From NCBI GenBank assembly GCA_026692885.1, contig JAPLNJ010001035.1, positions 1 to 21,532 on the forward strand: a stretch of DNA of 21,532 bases. The letters run 5' to 3'. This document shows positions 15,015-21,532 of the stretch, piece after piece; the first letter of the stretch is position 1; each line of letters opens with the position of its first letter. The translations under genes and the position numbers were made by a program. Under the pieces are notes generated by a model. The model worked only from the letters and a program-made list of their open reading frames with translations. It was not told the origin of the DNA and did no database searches. Origin of the DNA: Planctomycetota bacterium. GTDB taxonomy: Bacteria; Planctomycetota; Planctomycetia; Pirellulales; Pirellulaceae.

Positions 15015-16376
15015 TTACATCTTTAGGGTCAGGCCGAACGTCATGCCTTGGACCCAGAAAGTTGTGTCCCGAATGCCGTTGAACGCGGGATTCGCTGGGG
15101 CTGTCGGTGTCCCTCCGAGCAGTTGCGAGGCGTTCGTTGTGGGCGTACCGGCCGCGGAAACATCGATCTGATCGGCCGCCATCGCAAGATGGTTCCAGTA
15201 TGTGAACGAGTAGCCCAGAGAGAAGTCGAGTCGGTGGGTGAGGTGATAGATCGCCTTGATCTCGGCGGACGGAGCCAAGCAGAACTGATCCGACGTATAG
15301 TTGCCAATGTTGCTTGGTTGGGTTAGTAGACCTCCGGCCGCGGGGGGCGAATTGGCCTGTCCAGGTATGGTGATCGAGGAACTGCCATTGATACTTAGCG
15401 TTTCGTGCATATTGCCCAGACCCAGCTTACCGAGCAACGAGAAGGTGAACGGGCCGGCGTCAGCCTCAGCCAACAACCCCAGGGCAGCCCCGTCGAAGTG
15501 ATTATGCACCTCGAACACATCCTGGAACGTAAATTGCGTCCCGGGCGGATAGCCACCACTGATTTGCGTCATGCTGTTGTTGATCGAGAGGCCGTTGTCG
15601 ATCCTCGCAAACTCGTAACCCGCGATCAGGTCCAAGCGTCGGCCGCCACACGCGTAGAGCAGGTATCGGGCATACGCTTCGGCGGTCGACAGGTCGTTGA
15701 ATTCCCTGGCTTGAATACTCCCGCTGCGCACGCCGGGACTGGTCACCACCAACGTATCCTGGCGGTTGACAGACGGATTTGTGTTGAAGAACGGCCTCGC
15801 CAACACGGGAAAACCGTTGGCATTGGACGCGATTCCGAACACGGTCGAATCGAGTTCGGCAATGAAGAACGCGCCACCGATTCCCCATACGTGGCTGTCA
15901 TCCAACCAGGCCCCCAACGACAACTCGCCAGCCGCCCTAAGGTGCCCCCCCACGTCGCCGCCGAACAGGATGGCCGCGTCGGGAAGGACGCCATCGACGC
16001 TCGGCGGACTCGTCGTGACCAGGGCAGGCAGCGGCCGGGCCTTACGCCAAGTATGCATGTACTCCAGCGTGACCCAAGGATCCCAAAGCAAACCATTTGC
16101 GTAGACGGACCGCTCGCAGCGGCTAGAGCCGGTGCAGCGGGGTATGCATTCAGACTCACAGGGCGGGTCTGCTTCCGCCACCTGAGTGTGACAACTCGCC
16201 GGGATGTTGACAGGGACGTCACCGATCGCGTCCTGGAAGCCTTCCTCAGGCGAACTGACGACCTGGGCTGCGGAAGCTTGGACGACGGAAGGCTTCGAAT
16301 TCTGATCTGCGTACGCGGGGGCGGCGTGCGCCAATGCGAGAGCAACAAGACCCAGCAGCGTCCTGTGTGGTTTCAT
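15015..16376 (-). CDS. BBP7-family outer-membrane beta-barrel protein
   Basis: A planctomycete outer-membrane beta-barrel protein. The start is taken at the ATG at 16376, giving 453 residues, because it opens a standard signal peptide 'MKPHRTLLGLVALALAHAAP' with cleavage after AYA23. An in-frame GTG at 16418 gives an unnatural extension. A short Cys-rich segment (C62, C73, C77, C81, C87) is followed by 'LEYMHTWRKARPLPALVTTS', whose 'P-L-x-x-L-V-T-T-S' ending is the mark of BBP7. The remainder alternates beta strands and Gly/Asn-rich turns, for example 'LDLIAGYEFARIDNG' and 'LDFSLGYSFTYWNH', and ends with an aromatic/hydrophobic strand 'GMTFGLTLKM' suited to barrel closure. The function is unknown, perhaps a porin. 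It lies 141 bases downstream of the dockerin/cadherin gene on the same strand; that gap shows no terminator, so cotranscription is possible. Confidence 0.9.
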   Translation of the reverse strand: MKPHRTLLGLVALALAHAAPAYADQNSKPSVVQASAAQVVSSPEEGFQDAIGDVPVNIPASCHTQVAEADPPCESECIPRCTGSSRCERSVYANGLLWDPWVTLEYMHTWRKARPLPALVTTSPPSVDGVLPDAAILFGGDVGGHLRAAGELSLGAWLDDSHVWGIGGAFFIAELDSTVFGIASNANGFPVLARPFFNTNPSVNRQDTLVVTSPGVRSGSIQAREFNDLSTAEAYARYLLYACGGRRLDLIAGYEFARIDNGLSINNSMTQISGGYPPGTQFTFQDVFEVHNHFDGAALGLLAEADAGPFTFSLLGKLGLGNMHETLSINGSSSITIPGQANSPPAAGGLLTQPSNIGNYTSDQFCLAPSAEIKAIYHLTHRLDFSLGYSFTYWNHLAMAADQIDVSAAGTPTTNASQLLGGTPTAPANPAFNGIRDTTFWVQGMTFGLTLKM

Positions 16377-16517
16377 AGTCACGACTCGTAAGAGAAGAGT
16401 GTCAAGAGTCACCCGCACAATCTACATCGACTAGGAAAACTGGTTATTGCAGAAAACCCGATACATACGAAACACTCATCTCAAACCGCCCAAACCTCCA
16501 TTTAGCGACACCAACCT

Positions 16518-19499
16518 CTACAACGCCGTCCCAGCCTGAGCGAAGAGGGCGTCCACGGCCTGTTCATACTGGGCCATGCTTCCACCGCCCTCGCCTTCAC
16601 CGCCCGAGTTCGCGATGAAGCTGGTCGCGCTGCCATACAGCCGATAGGCCATGCCGCCGCTGGCGTCGGTGGCCGACTGCACCAAGCTGGAACTGAGCGA
16701 GACTTGGGTCACCGTACCGGTGGCGGTATTGGTGACGTTCAGCTTGCCGGCAACGACCTGAGTTGGTGTCAGCCCGTCCCAACCGCCCAGATTCATGAAC
16801 CACTGAACATTGCCAGTAGCATCGACGCCGAACACCATGCCTTGCGCCCCGGTTTGGCCCGACATCCCAGAGTGCAAGAGGTCACCTAGGTACAAGGATG
16901 CATAGCGTTGGCTGAGGCCCAACTCCACGAAGTTATTGCCCGCTCCGGTGATCCCGGTCGGGTAGCTGAACATCGGCAGGAAGACATCCATCACGTTGCT
17001 CGACACCACCGTTCCGCCTTGGTCGCCGACGTGCGCCCCACCGTCCGTCACACCCGAAGGTTGTGTCTCGGTGATCCTGTACATGGTCCCCGTCTTGGTC
17101 GGCAGGACATTGTGGAAGGTGTAGCAGCCTGTGCTGTCGGTCATCGTCGTCAGATTGACGGCGGTGCCCTGAATGTTGGTGCCCGTCAGCGAAATCGGCA
17201 CATTGCCGACGCCCAGTTCATTAGTGTCCTTGACGCCATCGCCGTCCAGGTCGATATGGACGTAGCCGGACACATTGCTGGGCACAAAATCGACCACCTG
17301 GACGTACACGGTAGCCGTCGCGGTTCCGCCGTGGCCATCGTTGATTGTGTACGTGAATTGATCTGTCCCCGGGCCGGCCGCCGGAGTGTGCGAGTAGTAC
17401 ACGTATTGCCCGTCCGTTGTGACCGTACCGCGTGTCCCGGCCGTCGACGATTGGATCGTTAGGGTCTCATTGATGTCCGGTGCGAAACTGTCGTTCCCCA
17501 GGACGTCGATACGATTGTCCTTCGAGTCCTGCAAGATGAACAGCGGAACCGCAGCGCTATAGTCATTCACGGCCGTCGGGTCGTCGTTGACCGGCGTGAC
17601 GGTGATCGACACCGTGCCGGCGGCCTTCTTGCTGTCCACAACGGTGCCGCCGGTGTTCCCGAGGTCGTCGACCAGCACGGTCAGATTGTCACTGCCGCTG
17701 TAGTTATCCGTCGGGGTATAGGACAGACTGTTCAAGGCCCCGTTCACTTGGACGATCAGGCCGGTGAGCACCACGCGCTCCGGCGCGGGGTGCGTCACGT
17801 TGGCGCCGCTGGCAGCGCCAACGGTCAGCGTGCCGTGCGACACCCTGACGTCGACCTGCACGCCGCTACCCCCGTCCGCATCTATGTCGGCCACGGTGAA
17901 TGCCGTGCCGGGATTCAGCGCGAGAGTCCGTTCCTCGGCCACCTGCCGCGTCTCCCCCGTGATCTCCAGCGTGGGGGCGTCATTGTCGGCCATGACCGTG
18001 ACCGCGACCGTGCCCGTACTCGGACCATTGCCGACGTTGCTGTCGGCGATCGTGTAGGTGAACGAATCCGGTCCGTAGTAGTTCTCGGTCGGCGTGTACC
18101 GCACACTCGTGCCGCTTAGTGTCACCGCCCCGTGGGTAGTGGCGACGGTGCTGCCGACGGCGGCTCCGTTCAAGTGCGTGATCGATAACGTTCCGCCGGA
18201 GGTTTTGAGATCGTTAACCAGTACATCGATTGCATTATTGGTGCTGTCCTCGATAACGGTCTTCGAATCATTACCCGCGTAGGGCAGGGTCGGCGGGACG
18301 ACGTTGATATTGATAAAGTCCGTGCGGGTCAGCACGTTGCCCTGCCCAATGTTTCCGAGGTCGCTGGTAGTCATCATCAAGCTCGTGATCCCCAAGGCGG
18401 AGCCCGGCGTGTACGCGACGGAAGCCAGGGCAGCATTGACGGCGCTAACCTTGCCGGTTAACCGCAACCTGGCCGTTCCGCTGCCCGAGAACGCAGGGGC
18501 TGTCAACGTGCCGACGTCTACCTGCAAGTCGGTCTGGACTGTGACGTCCCCATCAAGATCGGCGACGGAAAGTCTATTCCCGTTGGCCGCGGAGAACACC
18601 AAGGCGGCGTTCTGCTGCACGGTCTGTTGACCGGGCACGGTATTGATGGGGGCGTCGTTGTCGGGCGTGACGGTGATGGTCACGGTTTTCGTGTCCTGTT
18701 TTGCGCCGTCGCCGCCCGTGTTGCCCAAGTCATCGACCGTCAAGATCACCTTGGCCGTGCCGTTGTAGTCCGCCGATTGCGGGAAGAACTTGGTTCCCGA
18801 CGCGGCGTTCAGGGCGGCTTTGATGTCTGCGAGCGTGCCGGTGGCGCTGAACGACGTATTGTTCGTCCCGCCACCCGAGCTGTACGTCAAGCGGCTCGCG
18901 TCGCCCAGCGTCAACGTGCCGCCGTTCACTGTCGCGGTTAGCTGCATGGTGCCCGCGCCCACGTCGGAGTCCGTCACATTCAGGGCTAGTGGGACTTCCT
19001 GCGTCCCCTCAGGCACCGTGATCGGATTTGGGATCGACAGGTGCGGCGGGTCGTTCATGGAAAACGCCGAGATGGCGACGAGGGCTTGCGGCGGTTCCGC
19101 TTCCGCGTTAAGCCTCTCAATCAGCATCAGGGCGTCGAGGGGTGTCAGAGCACGGTCAGCGTTTACGTCGATTTTCATCCCCTGGATGCTGCCCGACTCA
19201 GCCTCGCCTCCGCCGGTCGTTGGGCTGGGCGGATCACTCGCGATTAGCCCACGTGATCCGCCCTGATTCAGAGCGTTGATGACGACCAGAAGATCCACCG
19301 GCGTGACGCGGGCGTCGACGTTGACGTCGCAGGGGTCCGAGGCGTTGTGCCAGACGTTAGGAAGAAGCTCTCCCGCCAGCAGGTTTCGGTCTTCGAGGCG
19401 TTCAAACTGACTGAACCTCCGTTGTGCCGCACGGACGGCCAAACCACACCTCCGGTTCTTGCTCTGACGCCCGCTGACAGGACGGCGTGCATGACTCAT
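16518..19499 (-). CDS. Giant surface protein: LEDRxLLA motif, dockerin-like repeats, cadherin-like repeats, SdrD_B-like domain
   Basis: A 993-residue secreted or surface protein. An Arg-rich N-terminus carries 'FERLEDRNLLA' (LEDRNLLA at 35-42), the LEPR-XLL-type motif of planctomycete exported proteins. Two dockerin-type calcium-binding repeats follow: 'CDVNVDARVTPVDLLVVINA' (57-76) and 'IDVNADRALTPLDALMLIER' (110-129). Five cadherin/VCBS-like beta-sandwich repeats span about 149-737, separated by 'DNDAP'-type linkers; two contain 'VDDLGNTGG'. An SdrD_B-like domain starts at about 742 ('GYVHIDLDGDGVKDTNELGV'), and a Gly-rich C-terminal region of about 130 residues ends the protein. The ATG at 19499 was chosen over an in-frame start at 19586 because AGGA lies 7 bases before it. 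No canonical signal peptide is seen; export probably depends on the LEDR motif region. BBP7 lies downstream. Adhesion or cell-surface structure is likely. Confidence 0.87.
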   Translation of the reverse strand: MSHARRPVSGRQSKNRRCGLAVRAAQRRFSQFERLEDRNLLAGELLPNVWHNASDPCDVNVDARVTPVDLLVVINALNQGGSRGLIASDPPSPTTGGGEAESGSIQGMKIDVNADRALTPLDALMLIERLNAEAEPPQALVAISAFSMNDPPHLSIPNPITVPEGTQEVPLALNVTDSDVGAGTMQLTATVNGGTLTLGDASRLTYSSGGGTNNTSFSATGTLADIKAALNAASGTKFFPQSADYNGTAKVILTVDDLGNTGGDGAKQDTKTVTITVTPDNDAPINTVPGQQTVQQNAALVFSAANGNRLSVADLDGDVTVQTDLQVDVGTLTAPAFSGSGTARLRLTGKVSAVNAALASVAYTPGSALGITSLMMTTSDLGNIGQGNVLTRTDFININVVPPTLPYAGNDSKTVIEDSTNNAIDVLVNDLKTSGGTLSITHLNGAAVGSTVATTHGAVTLSGTSVRYTPTENYYGPDSFTYTIADSNVGNGPSTGTVAVTVMADNDAPTLEITGETRQVAEERTLALNPGTAFTVADIDADGGSGVQVDVRVSHGTLTVGAASGANVTHPAPERVVLTGLIVQVNGALNSLSYTPTDNYSGSDNLTVLVDDLGNTGGTVVDSKKAAGTVSITVTPVNDDPTAVNDYSAAVPLFILQDSKDNRIDVLGNDSFAPDINETLTIQSSTAGTRGTVTTDGQYVYYSHTPAAGPGTDQFTYTINDGHGGTATATVYVQVVDFVPSNVSGYVHIDLDGDGVKDTNELGVGNVPISLTGTNIQGTAVNLTTMTDSTGCYTFHNVLPTKTGTMYRITETQPSGVTDGGAHVGDQGGTVVSSNVMDVFLPMFSYPTGITGAGNNFVELGLSQRYASLYLGDLLHSGMSGQTGAQGMVFGVDATGNVQWFMNLGGWDGLTPTQVVAGKLNVTNTATGTVTQVSLSSSLVQSATDASGGMAYRLYGSATSFIANSGGEGEGGGSMAQYEQAVDALFAQAGTAL

Positions 19500-19836
19500 A
19501 GCTGTTTCCTGGTTCGATAAAGGGTTGTTAGTGATCCCTGGAGAAACTTGGCGCCAACGTGGACAACGAAACTCGAAAGCAATCATAGCCCCGAATCATC
19601 GATTATCAAACGGGTTGCGTGACTCCGTCGGCCGACGTGACGGTCGACGAGGACGCGGTCCCAGCTGTGATGTACCGCCAAGGCAGGCGGCTCCTCTGTC
19701 GTCGCGTGGCGAGTCGTCGGACCTGGCAGACGGGGGAATACTGGACCTGGAGTCGGTCTTGAACGACTTGGCCTTTGATGTGGCCGGGGCGTGAACGAGG
19801 GCAAACTGAGGCGAACTGAGGCACAAGAGAATGACT

Positions 19837-19872
19837 CCCTCGCCCCGGTACTCCTGGGAGAGGGTTGGGGTG
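19837..19872 (-). repeat. Inverted copy of the CCCTCACCCC...AGTACCGGGGCGAGGG element
   Basis: Read on the minus strand it matches 6185-6221, with small changes in the stem (CCAGG for CCCGG) and slightly shorter C-runs. The palindrome is kept, with loop AGTA. A further isolated piece of its flank (GGGTTGGGGTGAGGGG) lies at about 20045-20060. Confidence 0.65.
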
Positions 19873-19920
19873 GGCTGAGAAAACGGGAGAACGGAGTGAA
19901 CCCAGAGTTCATCCTGCTTT

Positions 19921-20014
19921 CGTTCCGGTAGACAAAAAGATTGATGACAAAAAGATGGCAGGAATCCCACGTTCCCAAGGAACATTTTTTTTGTCATCAA
20001 TGTTTTTGTCCTTT
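19921..20014 (+). repeat. ~90-bp inverted-repeat element, copy 2 (GACAAAAAGATTGATG family)
   Basis: The left arm 19931-19957 and the right arm 19983-20010 are inverted copies. The centre forms the small palindrome GTTCC-CAA-GGAAC (19971-19983). The whole element aligns end to end with the reverse complement of 1381-1471, including the outer GTTCCGG.AGAC and GTCCTTT. Confidence 0.75.
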
Positions 20015-20180
20015 CAGTTCCGAAACCCCTATTTTTGTCAACCCAGGGTTGGGGTGAGGGGTGGTATCCGCGGCGTTGCCCTGACCAAGTAGGTTGGGCT
20101 TTCCAGCCCGACGTGAGAACCGCTGATAGAACGCTCATAACTTACGACTCTGCGTCTCTCGACTTCGCACCCCTACCGAT

Positions 20181-20215
20181 TGACAACGGACAACGGACAA
20201 CGGACAACTGACAAC
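20181..20215 (+). repeat. Heptanucleotide tandem array, 5 units
   Basis: Five perfect 7-bp units: TGACAAC, three GGACAAC, TGACAAC. These are the same two unit types as the 17-unit array at 5386-5504. It lies 12 bases before the Shine-Dalgarno and 26 bases before the start codon of the TolB-like gene, so it is probably in that gene's 5' leader. Confidence 0.9.
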
Positions 20216-20241
20216 TCCCCTGACCCCAAGGAGTAACCACC

Positions 20242-21532
20242 ATGTTTTCGCGATTCTCGCTCTTCGGTTCCGACTCGACGCGCAAGTCCACGAAACGCAC
20301 CAACCAGCGGCGAGAAAAGGACCTTCGGCAGCGACGGCGGCGGCTGCTGATGGAGGCTTTGGAGGATCGAAGACTTCTGGCCACCGATCTCATGTCCATT
20401 GGTTTTGCTTTCGGCCAGGCCAACAGCGACTCCGACACGCCGTCGATCAGCGCCGACGGACGCTATGTGGCGTTTCGGAGCGACGCCAGCAATCTGGTGA
20501 GCGGCGACAGCAATGGCTGGGCTGACATTTTCGTGCGGGACATGCTGAGCCACACCACCAGCCGCGTCAGTGTGGACACCGCGGGCACCCAGGCCAACGG
20601 CTTCTCCGAAGATCCTTCGATCAGCGCCGACGGACGCTATGTGGCGTTTCGGAGCAACGCCAGCAACTTGGTGAGCGGCGACACCATTGGAAGTACTGAC
20701 ATTTTCGTGCGGGACACGCTGAGCAACACCACCAGCCGCGTCAGCCTGGACACCGCGGGGAACCAGGCCAACAACGTCTCCTTAACGCAGTCGATTAGCG
20801 CCGACGGGCGCTATGTGGCATTTATGAGCGGCGCCAGCAACCTGGTAAGCGGCGACACCAATTTCTCGATCGACATTTTCGTGCGGGACACGCTGAGCAA
20901 CACCACCAGCCGCGTCAGCGTGGACACTGCGGGAACCCAGGCCAACAGCGACTCCTATACGCCGTCGATCAGCGCCGACGGACGCTATGTGGCGTTTGAA
21001 AGCCAAGCCAGCAATCTGGTGAGCGGCGACACCAATGGCACGAGGGACATTTTCGTGCGGGACAGGCAGAGCAACACCACCAGCCGCGTCAGCCTGGACA
21101 CCGCGGGGAACCAGGCCAACAACTTCTCCTTAACGCAGTCGATTAGCGCCGACGGGCGCTATGTGGCATTTATGAGCGGCGCCAGCAACCTGGTAAGCGG
21201 CGACACCAATGGCACGCCTGATATTTTCGTGCGGGACACGCTGAGCAACACCACCAGCCGCGTCAGCGTGGACACCGCGGGCACGCAGGCCAACCGCTTC
21301 CGATCCGACAGTCCTTCGATCAGCGCCGACGGGCGCTATGTGGCGTTTCAGAGCGACGCCAGCAACCTGGTGAGCGGCGACACCAATGACTCGCGGGACA
21401 TTTTCGTGCGGGACACGCTCGAGGCTTCCACTCAGGCGGTCTCCGTAGGGGATCCGCTGCTCCCGTTTCAGTCCAGATATACATCCGCCGACACGCCTTC
21501 GATCAGCGCCGACGGGCGCTATGTGGCGTTTA
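20242..21532 (+). CDS. LEDRxLLA-motif protein with TolB/PD40-like repeats, 3'-partial
   Basis: The gene is open from the ATG to the window edge (430 codons, no stop). AAGGAG lies at 20228-20233, 8 bases before the ATG. Residues 1-34 are basic, followed by 'LLMEALEDRRLLA' (35-47), the same LEDRxLLA motif as in the divergent neighbour. The rest consists of repeats of about 58 residues with the core 'SISADGRYVAF', then 'SNLVSGDTNG', 'DIFVRD' and 'TTSRVSVDTAGTQAN'. This is a common TolB/PD40-like beta-propeller type found in secreted bacterial proteins, often with hemolysin-type calcium-binding repeats in the missing part. Six full units and the start of a seventh are visible. The last linker ('TLEASTQAVSVGDPLLPFQ') diverges, which may mark the end of the recently duplicated set. 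Likely exported; function unknown. Confidence 0.88.
   Translation, partial: MFSRFSLFGSDSTRKSTKRTNQRREKDLRQRRRRLLMEALEDRRLLATDLMSIGFAFGQANSDSDTPSISADGRYVAFRSDASNLVSGDSNGWADIFVRDMLSHTTSRVSVDTAGTQANGFSEDPSISADGRYVAFRSNASNLVSGDTIGSTDIFVRDTLSNTTSRVSLDTAGNQANNVSLTQSISADGRYVAFMSGASNLVSGDTNFSIDIFVRDTLSNTTSRVSVDTAGTQANSDSYTPSISADGRYVAFESQASNLVSGDTNGTRDIFVRDRQSNTTSRVSLDTAGNQANNFSLTQSISADGRYVAFMSGASNLVSGDTNGTPDIFVRDTLSNTTSRVSVDTAGTQANRFRSDSPSISADGRYVAFQSDASNLVSGDTNDSRDIFVRDTLEASTQAVSVGDPLLPFQSRYTSADTPSISADGRYVAF
20443..21532 (+). repeat. 174-bp coding tandem repeats with a 348-bp higher-order unit
   Basis: The TCGAT(C/T)AGCGCCGACGG core starts at 20443, 20617, 20791, 20965, 21139, 21316 and 21499. The spacing is 174 bp four times, then 177 and 183. 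Bases 20721-20862 and 21069-21210 (offset 348) differ at one position only. Alternating units are therefore more alike than neighbours, and duplication took place in blocks of two. Confidence 0.92.

Larger units (their letters stand above)
19500..20241. other. 742-bp divergent intergenic region rich in repeats
   Basis: It lies between the divergent starts of the two LEDRxLLA-motif genes and contains three repeat elements (19837-19872, 19921-20014, 20181-20215). A second partial copy of the CCCTCACCCC tail is at about 20045-20060. The first 330 bases hold no convincing gene, though plus-strand bases 19690-19794 read 'DLADGGILDLESVLNDLAF' and may be the decayed 3' end of an older gene. Confidence 0.5.

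Noticed and set aside
15405..16391. 328-codon plus-strand ORF
   Set aside because: Antisense to the BBP7 gene; no start context and no recognisable domain.
19494..19511. Sixteen bases on the minus strand match the lacZ leader / M13 reverse primer site (CAGGAAACAGCTATGA)
   Set aside because: Vector contamination was considered, but the match stops on both sides and the sequence continues into a native planctomycete-type gene. It is a chance match to a good ribosome binding site.

Overview
The window most resembles a chromosomal segment of a planctomycete, probably from the Pirellulales. This rests on gene content, not on a ribosomal or marker gene. The clues are a BBP7-type outer-membrane beta-barrel protein, two large surface proteins carrying the LEDRxLLA motif near the N-terminus, N-terminal dockerin-like repeats, a PQQ-type beta-propeller with the 'WPRFHGPNG' opening, a gamma-class carbonic anhydrase-like protein, GC-rich DNA and repeat-rich intergenic DNA. 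No rRNA, tRNA, CRISPR array, transposase or integrase gene is visible.

Layout, left to right. A NodT-type outer-membrane efflux protein enters from the left edge and carries an apparent one-base frameshift near 581. It is followed by a minus-strand gamma-carbonic-anhydrase-like gene, a 626-bp cluster of palindromic repeats, and a large minus-strand TolC-family gene. Next comes a 0.5-kb non-coding stretch with a terminator, a G-rich tract and a 17-unit heptamer array. Then follow two minus-strand genes of unknown function (158 and 713 residues), separated by another repeat cluster, and tadA. Plus-strand genes encode a NarL/FixJ-type response regulator and an enolase-superfamily (muconate-lactonizing-like) enzyme. 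The latter converges, with only 11 bases between stop codons, on a secreted GH28-like beta-helix protein. A secreted PQQ-like beta-propeller gene (plus) converges on the BBP7 gene (minus). Upstream of BBP7 on the same strand lies a 993-residue surface protein with dockerin-like, cadherin-like and SdrD_B-like regions. The right edge holds the start of a protein built of 58-residue TolB/PD40-like repeats, which runs off the window.

Most genes look monocistronic. Plausible functional links are envelope and surface biology (two TolC-family proteins, BBP7 barrel, two LEDRxLLA proteins) and possibly uronate or sugar-acid metabolism (enolase-superfamily enzyme next to a GH28-like protein). No obvious new enzymatic or defence system is present.

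The most unusual content is intergenic. At least six families of short palindromic or tandem repeats occur, most in two or more copies within 21 kb. Their stems are conserved while loops and flanks vary, and in five of six repeat-bearing gaps they lie 3' of a gene. The right-hand repeat protein also shows a recent 348-bp higher-order duplication. All assignments come from reading the sequence; no database search was run.
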